Assembly: GCA_049515555.1 (NCBI GenBank) | Contig: JBEKTY010000149.1 | Location: 1 to 20,288, forward strand | Reading direction: 5' to 3' | Source of the DNA: JBEKTY01 sp049515555 | GTDB lineage: Bacteria > Planctomycetota > Planctomycetia > Pirellulales > Thermoguttaceae | DNA length: 20,288 nucleotides | Shown here: one piece after another, positions 13,734 to 20,288 of the stretch | How the letters are laid out: every line of letters begins with the position of its first letter | Numbering within the stretch: position 1 is the first letter of the stretch | Made by a program: the position numbers and the translations under genes | Notes under the pieces: model-generated | Database searches by the model: none | Told to the model about the DNA's origin: nothing | What the model saw: the letters and a program-made list of their open reading frames with translations, nothing else

Positions 13734-14468
13734 TTATTCGCCGCACGTGCGGGCCAGCTCGCGGAGGTAAGCCAGGGCCTCGTGCACGTCGGGCACGGCA
13801 ACGCCGGCCCCGTGGCCTTCGCGGTCGCAGCGGGCCAGGAGCATGAGCTCCTCGAAATCTTCGGAGGCTTGCAGCCGGCGGCGGCAGCGGGCCCCCAGCG
13901 TATGGTTGGCCAGGGCCAGGGCCTCGCTGTGATGCTCGACGAGCCAGGCGGTCCGCGGCGTGATGAAGCCTTCCAGGGCCTGGCAGGCGGCCGCGGCGTG
14001 CTCGCGGGGATCGATCGCCTTGCCCACGTCGTGCAGCAGTGCGGCCAGCAGGAACTCCTCGTCGTAGGGCCGCTGGGCCCGGGCCAGCTCGAACACCTGC
14101 AGGCTGTGGTACAGCACGTCGCCCTCGGGCCGGTCGCGGCGGCCTTCGCGGAGCTTCTCTAGGGGCTCCAGCAGCAGGGCGTAGTGCTGCAAGCGGCCGA
14201 TGCGCTCGTCGCCGCCGGGCGGGCTGTCGGCCAGCCCCCGCACGGGGCCAAGCCCCTCCGGCCCGGCCTCGCGGCGGTCGGCCTCGGTAAAGCGGATGAC
14301 CCGCTCTTGGACCTCACGGCGGGTGGGCAGGTCGGCGGGTCGGAAGGGGCCCTGGTAGACCTGGCGGGCGGCGCGGATCTTCGCCCGGTGCAGTTCCGAT
14401 TCGTCCCGGTCGTGGAGCAGCCGGGCTGCTTCCCGTGCCACCCGGCCACGCAGGCGATGGTTAGACAT
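13734..14468 (-). CDS. HD-domain protein (metal-dependent phosphohydrolase fold)
   Basis: This 244-residue protein carries an HD domain. His121 lies in DVLYHSLQVFELA, the HD pair is His146-Asp147 in LAALLHDVGKAID, further His are at 157 and 179-180, and Asp215 lies in LARCDREG. These fit metal-ligand positions of HD hydrolases related to the tRNA nucleotidyltransferase HD domain. The N-terminal 115 residues are charged, Arg-rich and helical, with no family I know. The substrate could be a nucleotide, RNA end or cyclic nucleotide; I cannot choose. The TTGACA-18-TATGGT promoter ends 5 nt before the ATG, so the mRNA may be leaderless. The gene is divergent from araB and convergent with rpiB. Confidence 0.85.
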   Translation of the reverse strand: MSNHRLRGRVAREAARLLHDRDESELHRAKIRAARQVYQGPFRPADLPTRREVQERVIRFTEADRREAGPEGLGPVRGLADSPPGGDERIGRLQHYALLLEPLEKLREGRRDRPEGDVLYHSLQVFELARAQRPYDEEFLLAALLHDVGKAIDPREHAAAACQALEGFITPRTAWLVEHHSEALALANHTLGARCRRRLQASEDFEELMLLARCDREGHGAGVAVPDVHEALAYLRELARTCGE

Positions 14469-14490
14469 AACTCACCATAGCATGTACAAT
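14462..14490 (+). promoter_or_regulatory. Putative araB promoter
   Basis: TAGACA (14462-14467) and TACAAT (14485-14490) are spaced by 17 nt, each one mismatch from consensus. Transcription would start near 14497, giving a leader of about 78 nt that contains the direct repeat at 14511-14538. It overlaps the opposing promoter of the HD gene, so the two could compete. Confidence 0.55.
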
Positions 14491-14503
14491 CGTGGCGTGT
14501 CAA
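14474..14503 (-). promoter_or_regulatory. Putative promoter of the HD-domain gene, overlapping araB's
   Basis: On the minus strand a perfect TTGACA (14498-14503) and TATGGT (14474-14479) are 18 nt apart. The expected start of transcription falls on or beside the ATG at 14468. Confidence 0.45.
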
Positions 14504-14510
14504 GCAAACG

Positions 14511-14538
14511 GCTATGGGCCTTGAGCTATGGGCTTTGA
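14511..14538. repeat. 14-bp tandem direct repeat in the araB leader
   Basis: GCTATGGGCCTTGA is followed at once by GCTATGGGCTTTGA, one mismatch. It lies about 14-42 nt after the predicted araB start of transcription, where a repressor or an RNA element could act. It may instead be a simple repeat; no regulator gene lies nearby. Confidence 0.4.
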
Positions 14539-14574
14539 GCCGCTCACTGCGAACCCGGGCGAGGAACAAAACTC

Positions 14575-16281
14575 ATGCCTGCCACATCGACGGCGCGGCG
14601 GTATGCGATCGGGGTAGACTATGGCACCAACAGCGTTCGGGCGCTGGTGGTCGATCTGTCCGACGGCAGCGAAGTGGCCACGGCGGTGTACGACTATCCC
14701 AGCGGCGAGTCGGGGGTGCTGGTCGATGCCAAGGACCCCAACCTGGCGCGGCAGGATGCGGCCGATTATATCGAGGGTTTTTTCCAGGCGGTGAGCAAGG
14801 CGGTGCGGGCGGCCCGGCGGCAGCCCGGTTTCCGGCCCGAAAGCGTGGCCGGCATCGGCGTGGATACCACCGGCTCGACGCCCATCCCGGTAGACCGCCA
14901 GGGGATGCCGCTGAGCATGCTGCCCGAGTTCCAGCACGACCTGGCGGCCTACGCCTGGCTGTGGAAGGACCACACCAGCCATGCCGAGGCGGCCGAGATT
15001 ACCGAAAAGGCGGGCAAGAGCCGCGAGGGCTACCTGGCCAAGTGCGGCGGCACCTATAGCAGCGAATGGTACTGGTCGAAGCTCCTGCACTGCCGCCGGA
15101 CCTCGCCGAAGGTCTTCCAGGCGGCCTATTCGTGGGTCGAGCTGGCCGATTTCGTGCCCGCCTTCTTGACCGGAAACCTGGACCCCCAGCGGCTGCCGCG
15201 CTGCATCTGCGCGGCGGGGCACAAGGCGATGTACAACGAGCAGTGGGGCGGGCTGCCCCGGGCGCCGCTGCTGGAAAGTCTGGACCCGGGCCTGGCCGTG
15301 CTGGCCGAACGCTATGCCACCCCCGCCCTGACAGCCGATTGCCGGGCCGGCGGCCTGGCGACGCTGTTGGCCCGGCGGGTGGGGCTGCCGCCGGGCGTGG
15401 CCGTGGCCGTCGGCGCCTTCGATGCCCACATGGGCGCCGTCGGTGCCGGCATCAAGCCCGGCAGCCTGGTGAAGATCATCGGCACCAGCACCTGCGACAT
15501 GATGGTCGCCCCGCTGGAGCAGGCGCTGCCCGATATCCCCGGCCTGTGCGGCATCGTGCCGGGGTCGATCGTGCCGGGCATGTACGGGTTGGAGGCGGGC
15601 CAGTCGGCCGTGGGCGACATCTTCCACTGGTTCGTCAAGCAGCTCACCCCGGCGGCCTACAGCGACCGCGGCGACGCCCACGCCAACCTCACCCGCCAGG
15701 CCCAGCGGCTCGCCCCCGGCGCCAGCGGCCTGCTGGCCCTGGATTGGAACAACGGCAATCGCACCATCCTGGTCGATCCGCTGCTGACCGGCCTGTTGAT
15801 CGGCCAGACGCTGCACACCACCGCGGCGGAGGTTTACCGGGCCCTGGTCGAAGCCACGGCCTTCGGGGCCCTGACCATTATCCGCCGCTTCGAGGAGTAT
15901 GGCATGGCCGTCAAGGAGGTGGTCAATTGCGGCGGAATCGCCGAGAAGAACCCGCTGGTAATGCAGATTTACGCCGACGTCTGCCAACGGCCGATGAAGA
16001 TCAGCCGCTCGGCGCAGACCTGTGCCCTGGGGGCGGCGATCTTCGGGGCCGTGGCCGGCGGGGCCTTCAAGACCGTCGGTCAGGCCCAGCGGAAAATGAC
16101 CGGCACCAAGCCCACGGTCTACCGCCCGCGAAAGGCGGCCGCCGCGGTCTACGCCGAATTGTATCGCTTGTACCGCATGCTGCACGACGCCTTCGGCACT
16201 ACCGCCTACCGCGGCTCGCTCGGCGGTGTTATGAAAGACCTGATCGCCCTGCGCAACCGGGTGCGGCAGGAAACGGCATAA
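14575..16281 (+). CDS. araB: L-ribulokinase
   Basis: This 568-residue FGGY-family kinase phosphorylates L-ribulose to L-ribulose 5-phosphate. The N-terminal ATPase motif GVDYGTNSVRALVVD (13-27) starts the fold. The ribulokinase-specific WLWKDHTSHAEA (128-139), the EWYWSK segment (164-169) and the GAFDAHMGAVGAG motif (280-292, catalytic base Asp283) follow. The second domain has IIGTSTCDMM (301-310), GLEAGQSAVGDIFHW (338-352) and CGGIAEKNP (452-460). Length is normal for AraB. GAGGA lies 8 nt before the ATG. Downstream come araD and a sugar symporter, so this is a plus-strand pentose operon. No L-arabinose isomerase is in the window, so L-arabinose use would need araA elsewhere. Confidence 0.93.
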   Translation: MPATSTARRYAIGVDYGTNSVRALVVDLSDGSEVATAVYDYPSGESGVLVDAKDPNLARQDAADYIEGFFQAVSKAVRAARRQPGFRPESVAGIGVDTTGSTPIPVDRQGMPLSMLPEFQHDLAAYAWLWKDHTSHAEAAEITEKAGKSREGYLAKCGGTYSSEWYWSKLLHCRRTSPKVFQAAYSWVELADFVPAFLTGNLDPQRLPRCICAAGHKAMYNEQWGGLPRAPLLESLDPGLAVLAERYATPALTADCRAGGLATLLARRVGLPPGVAVAVGAFDAHMGAVGAGIKPGSLVKIIGTSTCDMMVAPLEQALPDIPGLCGIVPGSIVPGMYGLEAGQSAVGDIFHWFVKQLTPAAYSDRGDAHANLTRQAQRLAPGASGLLALDWNNGNRTILVDPLLTGLLIGQTLHTTAAEVYRALVEATAFGALTIIRRFEEYGMAVKEVVNCGGIAEKNPLVMQIYADVCQRPMKISRSAQTCALGAAIFGAVAGGAFKTVGQAQRKMTGTKPTVYRPRKAAAAVYAELYRLYRMLHDAFGTTAYRGSLGGVMKDLIALRNRVRQETA

Positions 16282-16295
16282 GGAAGGAATGCCCG

Positions 16296-16393
16296 GTCCC
16301 CTCTCCCTCCGGGAGAGGGTTAGGGTGAGGGGAATGGGTGACCAACGCAGCTTCCCCCTCACCCCGGCCCTCTCCCGGCGGGAGAGGGGGACC
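16296..16393. repeat. Double palindrome between araB and araD
   Basis: Two perfect 9-bp hairpins, each CCCTCTCCC/GGGAGAGGG with a 3-nt loop, lie at 16299-16319 (loop TCC) and 16368-16388 (loop GGC). Flanking GGGTGAGGGG and CCCCTCACCC make the two halves inverted repeats, so the whole can also fold as one hairpin. Decayed relatives lie at 9897-9976 and 10930-10948. It could stabilise or split the araB-araD transcript. Confidence 0.85.
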
Positions 16394-16407
16394 AGTACAA
16401 GCCGCCC

Positions 16408-17088
16408 ATGACCCAGCCCAACCTCGCCGACCTCCGCGAAGAAGTCTGCTACGTGAACCGGATGCTGTCGCTGGCCGGGCTGGTGACCATGCACTCGGGC
16501 AACGCCAGCGGGCTGGACCGCCGCAGCGGCCGGCTGGTGATTAAGCCCTCCGGCGTGGACTACGACCGCCTGACGCCCGCCGACATGGTCGAGGTGGACC
16601 TGGAGACCGGCCGCGTGCTCGACTCGCGGCTCCGCCCCAGCGTAGACCTGGTGCATCACCTGTTCCTGTACCGCAACCTGGCGGAGGTGGCCGGGATCGT
16701 GCACACGCACAGCAACTACGCCACGGCCTTTGCCGCCGTCGGCCGCCCCATCCCGCTGTGCCTGACCGCGATTGCCGATGAGTTCGGCGTCGAGATCCCT
16801 TGCGGCCCGTACGTCGACAACGAGGTAGACCACATCGGGCGGGCGATCTTGAAGCATCGTAATCGGGCCCCCGCCATCCTGCTGGGCAACCACGGGGTGT
16901 TTGCCTGGGGGCCGTCGGCCCGGGCCGCCCTGAAGGCCGCCGTCATGACCGAGGACGTGGCCAAGACCGTTCACCTGGCCCTCCAACTCGGTTCCCCCGC
17001 GGCCATCCCGCCCGCCGAGGCCGAAAAATGGTACCATCGCTATCACAACACGTATGGACAAGGAGGGGATGAGGGGTTAAGGGGTTGA
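16408..17088 (+). CDS. araD: L-ribulose-5-phosphate 4-epimerase
   Basis: This 226-residue class II aldolase-fold enzyme converts L-ribulose 5-phosphate to D-xylulose 5-phosphate. It follows the AraD pattern closely: MHSGNASGLDR (28-38), VIKPSGVDYDRLTPADMV (44-61), Asp80, GIVHTHS with zinc ligands His99 and His101, ADEFGVEIPC (123-132, Asp124) and NHGVFAWG with His162. The ending NTYGQ carries Tyr216, matching the E. coli catalytic Tyr. The family normally ends near that YGQ; here eight more residues (GGDEGLRG) are encoded by a reverse-complement piece of the octamer repeat found downstream. No ordinary ribosome site precedes the ATG; the nearest GGGGG belongs to the palindrome 17 nt away. L-fuculose-phosphate aldolase is less likely. 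Confidence 0.92.
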   Translation: MTQPNLADLREEVCYVNRMLSLAGLVTMHSGNASGLDRRSGRLVIKPSGVDYDRLTPADMVEVDLETGRVLDSRLRPSVDLVHHLFLYRNLAEVAGIVHTHSNYATAFAAVGRPIPLCLTAIADEFGVEIPCGPYVDNEVDHIGRAILKHRNRAPAILLGNHGVFAWGPSARAALKAAVMTEDVAKTVHLALQLGSPAAIPPAEAEKWYHRYHNTYGQGGDEGLRG

Positions 17089-17100
17089 GGGACGGACCTA

Positions 17101-17150
17101 CTCCTCACGCTCCGCGTGAGGGCAGGCTTCACGCGGAGCGTGAGGATTAC
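17101..17150. repeat. Paired-hairpin repeat (family also at 8679-8733)
   Basis: CCTCACGC pairs with GCGTGAGG (17103-17121, loop TCC), and TCACGC pairs with GCGTGA (17129-17143, loop GGA, extendable by a T-G pair). The arrangement equals that at 8679-8733, but stem bases differ in a compensatory way. It sits 13 nt after the araD stop. Confidence 0.75.
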
Positions 17151-17198
17151 GTTAACCTGCGGCTATTAGCCGTCGGCTATTTCCTCCCAACCCTCAAC

Positions 17199-17427
17199 CA
17201 TCACCGCTCAACCCTCACCCCTCAACCCCTCACCCCTCAACCCCTCAACCCCTCAACCCCTTAACCCCTCAACCCCTTAACCCCTCAACCCCTCAACCCC
17301 TTAACCCCTTAACCCCTCAACCCCTCAACCCCTCAACCCCTCAACCCCTTAACCCCTTAACCCCTTAACCCCTCAACCCCTCAACCCCTCAACCCCTCAA
17401 CCCCTCAACCCCTCAACCCCTTAGCAC
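17199..17427. repeat. Octamer tandem array CT(C/T)AACCC
   Basis: Positions 17236-17419 hold 23 perfect 8-bp units, 16 of type CTCAACCC and 7 of type CTTAACCC. Degenerate or 7-nt units flank it from 17199 and to 17427. The only variable base is position 3 (C or T). The array fills the gap between araD and the symporter gene and ends 9 nt before its ATG. A reverse-complement piece (GGGGTTAAGGGGTTGAGG) lies at the 3' end of araD (17073-17090), so the transcript could fold between the two. Confidence 0.95.
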
Positions 17428-17436
17428 CTCACTCCC

Positions 17437-19362
17437 ATGACCACACTGCTTCCCCTTTTCGCGGCTGATGCGGCCGGCCTGGATCGCGGCGCCTTGCATC
17501 CGTTGGATTGGCTGGCCATTGCCGTCTATTTCAGCGTCCTCTTGGGCGTGGCCTGGTGGGTCGTCCGCCGCAGCAAGGATACGGCGGCCGACTATTTCCT
17601 CGCCGGGCGGAATCTGGGCTGGTGGGTCATCGGGGCCTCGATCTTCGCCTCGAACATCGGCTCGGAGCACGTCGTCGGGCTGGCCGGCTCGGGGGCCAAA
17701 GACGGCGTGGCCATGGCCCATTACGAGCTGCACGCCTGGTGCCTGCTGGTGCTGGCCTGGCTGTTCGTGCCCTTCTATGCCCGCTCGCTGGTGTTCACCA
17801 TGCCCGAGTTTCTCGAGCGGCGGTTTTCCGTCGGCTCGCGCTACGTGCTGTCTATCGTGTCGTTGGTCACCTTCGTGGTATCGAAGATCGCGGTGGGCAT
17901 TTTCGCGGGCGGGGTGGTCTTCTCGACCCTGCTGCCCGAGGTGCACCTGGGGCTGGGCAAAGTGGCCCTGGCCGAGTCCGGGTGGCGCGCCGTGCTCCAG
18001 GCGATGAAGGTCTACGACCCCGCCACCGCGATACTGGACATCAACAGTTTCTGGATCGGATCGGTGCTGGTCATCGTGCTGACGGGCCTTTATACCATGT
18101 TGGGCGGCATGCGGGCCGTGGCCTACAACGACGCCGTGCAGACCTTGGTGCTCATCACCGGCTCGGCCACGCTCACCATCTACGGCCTGTGGAAACTGGG
18201 CGACCACAACCTGGCCCACGGCTGGAGCGAGCTGCGGCGGATCTGCGGCTCGGACATGTTCAACCTGTGGAAGCCGCTGATCCCGCGGGGCGTCGAGGGC
18301 ACCTGGGCCCCCGTGCTGGAGAAAGACTCCGCCGGAACAATCGTCCGCGAGGCCTGGTACTTCAACGACCGCTTCCCCTGGCTGGGCATGGCCATCTGCG
18401 CGCCGGTGATCGGCCTGTGGTACTGGTGCACCGATCAGTACATCGTGCAGCGGGCCCTGGGCGCGCCCAACGAGCAGATCGCCCGGCGGGGCAGCATCTT
18501 CGCCGCCTTTTTGAAACTCTCGCCCGTGTACCTGTTCCTCATCCCGGGGCTGATCTGTTTCGCCCTGGCCGCCAGCGGCAAGGTGCCCGAGCTGTCGCCG
18601 ATGGTGGTCAACGGCCAGCCGGTAGCCAAGGAAACCCAGGCCGCCTTTCCCATGATGGTCAAGTACCTGCTGCCGCCGGGGCTGCGGGGGATCGTCGTGG
18701 CCGGCCTGCTCTCGGCGCTGATGGGCTCGCTGGCGGGCGTCTTTAACGCCTGCTCGACGCTCTTTACCGTCGACCTGTACGAGAAATGGCGGCCGGGGGC
18801 CACGCAACACCAGATCGTCCGCACCGGGCGGATCGCCACGGTGGTCATGGTGCTCATCGCCTTGGCCTGGATCCCGGTGATCATGGGCGCCCGCGGCCTG
18901 TACGAGTACCTGCAGGCGGTGCAGGGCTATCTGGCCCCGCCCATCTTCGTGGTGTTCTTCCTGGGCGTGTTCTTCAAGCGGCTCAATGCCAAAGGCTGTT
19001 TCTGGGCCATGGCCATCGGCCTGGGCCTGGGCCTCTTCCGCCTGCTGGTCGATACGCCCGTCACCATGAAACTCAGCGGCTTCGAGAACGGGTACACGCC
19101 GGGCTCATTCCTGTGGATCGTCAACAACATTTTCTTCCAGTACTTCAGCGTGCTGATTACGCTGGTGTCGGCCGTGGTCATGGTGGGCGTGAGCTTGATA
19201 ACGGCCCCGCCGCCCAGCGCCCAGATCGCGAGCCTCACCTTCGGCACGGCGACGGAAGAAGACCGCCGCCGCACGCGGGCAAGCTGGGACTGGCGCGAGG
19301 TGCTGGCCTCGGCCCTGGTGCTGGCCGTAATCATCGGGGCCTACGTGTACTTCACGGGCTGA
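17437..19362 (+). CDS. Sodium/sugar symporter, SSS family (SGLT-like)
   Basis: This 641-residue membrane protein belongs to the sodium:solute symporter family (SLC5/SGLT type) and should import a sugar with Na+. A short N-terminal stretch precedes helix one (24-42). The DYFLAGRNLGWW segment (52-63) and the SGLT signature with SNIGSEH (72-78) and GLAGSGA (81-87) follow. YWCTDQYIVQRALG lies around 329-342, and about 14 helices run to the C-terminus (last about 622-640). Length and layout are normal. The substrate is unknown; downstream of araB-araD, L-arabinose or another pentose is likely. There is no ribosome site before the ATG because the octamer array occupies that place. A repeat with a hairpin follows the stop. 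Confidence 0.93.
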   Translation: MTTLLPLFAADAAGLDRGALHPLDWLAIAVYFSVLLGVAWWVVRRSKDTAADYFLAGRNLGWWVIGASIFASNIGSEHVVGLAGSGAKDGVAMAHYELHAWCLLVLAWLFVPFYARSLVFTMPEFLERRFSVGSRYVLSIVSLVTFVVSKIAVGIFAGGVVFSTLLPEVHLGLGKVALAESGWRAVLQAMKVYDPATAILDINSFWIGSVLVIVLTGLYTMLGGMRAVAYNDAVQTLVLITGSATLTIYGLWKLGDHNLAHGWSELRRICGSDMFNLWKPLIPRGVEGTWAPVLEKDSAGTIVREAWYFNDRFPWLGMAICAPVIGLWYWCTDQYIVQRALGAPNEQIARRGSIFAAFLKLSPVYLFLIPGLICFALAASGKVPELSPMVVNGQPVAKETQAAFPMMVKYLLPPGLRGIVVAGLLSALMGSLAGVFNACSTLFTVDLYEKWRPGATQHQIVRTGRIATVVMVLIALAWIPVIMGARGLYEYLQAVQGYLAPPIFVVFFLGVFFKRLNAKGCFWAMAIGLGLGLFRLLVDTPVTMKLSGFENGYTPGSFLWIVNNIFFQYFSVLITLVSAVVMVGVSLITAPPPSAQIASLTFGTATEEDRRRTRASWDWREVLASALVLAVIIGAYVYFTG

Positions 19363-19365
19363 TCG

Positions 19366-19429
19366 GCGCGCGGGCGCCGCTGCTGGCTTGTCCAGCAGTG
19401 TGAGACGCGCGGGCGCCGCTGCCGGCTTG
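19366..19429. repeat. 25-bp direct repeat with hairpin between convergent genes
   Basis: GCGCGCGGGCGCCGCTGCTG (19366-19385) plus GCTTG recurs at 19405-19429 with two mismatches. The first copy forms CTGCTGG/CCAGCAG (19380-19398, 5-nt loop). It sits between the convergent symporter and methyltransferase genes and may end both transcripts, though no T-run is present. Confidence 0.6.
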
Positions 19430-19440
19430 CTGGCCCTGGA

Positions 19441-20288
19441 TCACGAGCCCCGCAGGCGCGACTTCAAGTAACCCCAAACCTTTCGCGCCCAGTTGCGCGG
19501 ATCGACATACGCCCAATACACGAAGTATACGACCCAGTGGATTGCCCGGTAATTGCCGAGACACTTTCGCAGGAACTTCGGTAATTGCTGCACGGCGGAT
19601 TCGCGCATCGGCAGGCCGTGCCAGATAAGGGCCTTTCTGCCCGCCAGAAACACCGTGCCATCGTAGGCCGAGAAGATGTAGGTGACGGCCATGAGCTGGG
19701 TTCGCAGAACCGCCGGGCGGTTGTCGTCAATTTCAAATCGCGGGTAATACTCGGATCGCACGAAGAGCGCGTTGACTTTCCCAATCCATACCACCTCGTA
19801 CCCTTTCTCCTTGCCAAGCTCGACCAAAGACAGGACGCTGGAGCCTTGGCTTACGGCCGGGTCCGCCGGTTGAACGAATCTGACCTCGGTGGGGATCGTG
19901 GGGTTGAACTCGACGCACACGACTTTCGGTCGATACCTGGACACCGCTTTCCAGACGTGGTAGTCGTTCCCGTCTATATCGATCGAGAGGAAATCGAAAT
20001 CCACCGGGATGGGAGTCTGGCTGAGAATGTCGTCCAGCGTGTTCGGCGGAGTGAAGCCTACGAACTGATTGATCCCAATCACCTTGGGGTTAGCCCCGTG
20101 TCTCTTGCGCAAGTCCTTGCACCTCTGTGCGCTGCCTTCAATAAGGACTGCGGAGTAATCCTGCTTGTCAATCAAGTTGCAGGTATTGCTCAAATACTCT
20201 CCGTCCCACGCGCCGAACTCGACGCACCATTTGTCATGGTCGGGCAGTCTGTGCAGAACTTCCTGAATGACGCCGTCCTCGCCGCATT
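19441..20288 (-). CDS. FkbM-like SAM-dependent methyltransferase (5' end outside window)
   Basis: The frame stays open to the window's right edge, so the N-terminus is missing; about 282 codons are visible. The TTG at 20193 is not a good start because coding continues upstream with CGEDGVIQE and WCVEFGAWDGEYLSN. SAM-binding landmarks are the EFGAWDG glycine motif near the edge, AVLIEGS, then FDFLSIDIDGNDYHVWKAV and PKVVCVEFNPTIP. This fits FkbM-type methyltransferases often found in glycan or surface-polysaccharide loci. The C-terminal part has a hydrophobic WVVYFVYWAYV patch and a basic tail, possibly membrane-associated. The substrate is unknown. The gene converges with the symporter, with 78 nt between stops. 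Confidence 0.85.
   Translation of the reverse strand, partial: CGEDGVIQEVLHRLPDHDKWCVEFGAWDGEYLSNTCNLIDKQDYSAVLIEGSAQRCKDLRKRHGANPKVIGINQFVGFTPPNTLDDILSQTPIPVDFDFLSIDIDGNDYHVWKAVSRYRPKVVCVEFNPTIPTEVRFVQPADPAVSQGSSVLSLVELGKEKGYEVVWIGKVNALFVRSEYYPRFEIDDNRPAVLRTQLMAVTYIFSAYDGTVFLAGRKALIWHGLPMRESAVQQLPKFLRKCLGNYRAIHWVVYFVYWAYVDPRNWARKVWGYLKSRLRGS

Noticed and set aside
14512..17061. 849-codon minus-strand frame opposite araB and araD
   Set aside because: It runs antisense to two well-supported enzymes and across the palindrome, has Gly/Gln/Ala/His-rich shadow composition and no domain. It is a GC-driven shadow.
17199..17427. CRISPR array or telomere-like array at the CCCCTCAACCCC repeats
   Set aside because: The units are 8 bp and contiguous with no spacers and no cas genes, and the array lies inside an operon. 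It is a simple tandem repeat.

Overview
The window reads as high-GC DNA from a Planctomycetota-type bacterium, probably of the Pirellulales kind. Evidence for this is indirect: a GH29 fucosidase with a signal peptide, an SGLT-like sodium/sugar symporter, pentose-catabolism genes, repeated Uma2 (DUF820) genes, many small toxin-antitoxin modules, and many short palindromic repeats in nearly every gap. No rRNA or tRNA gene was found, so the assignment is an inference.

Region 1 (1-3,680) is accessory DNA. A co-directional cassette of three unrecognised genes lies at 328-1937: a soluble protein, a CX2C...CX2C zinc-ribbon protein and a three-helix membrane protein. It is followed by a stable stem-loop. 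Next comes a DUF433/DUF5615 toxin-antitoxin pair on the minus strand. That pair is bracketed by two direct repeats of about 173 bp, each carrying the C-terminal tail of a retropepsin-like (clan AA) aspartic protease.

Region 2 (3,690-8,900) starts with a multi-hairpin repeat. A Uma2 gene and a secreted alpha-L-fucosidase follow as a minus-strand operon. A quinol-type nitric oxide reductase gene (norB/norZ type) then stands alone between two inverted-repeat elements that resemble MITEs.

Region 3 (8,900-13,070) holds a DUF2442 protein and a ParE-type toxin with its addiction-module antitoxin. It also holds a second Uma2 copy (about 92% identical in protein) and comM/yifB. The first 109 bp of comM occur a second time, exactly 1000 bp upstream, as a truncated copy beyond the Uma2 gene. 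The same minus-strand promoter-like block precedes both Uma2 genes and the parDE-type operon. Two small membrane proteins close the region.

Region 4 (13,270-19,362) is carbon metabolism: rpiB, an HD-domain protein, then araB, araD and a sodium/sugar symporter on the plus strand. AraB phosphorylates L-ribulose, AraD makes D-xylulose 5-phosphate, and RpiB interconverts pentose phosphates, so this is a partial L-arabinose/pentose route. No arabinose isomerase lies in the window. A double palindrome separates araB from araD, and a 23-unit octamer array separates araD from the transporter. The right edge cuts a FkbM-like methyltransferase on the minus strand.

The most unusual feature is the repeat landscape. 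At least four apparently unrelated repeat families are built from perfect stems closed by 3-nt loops, some with compensatory base changes.
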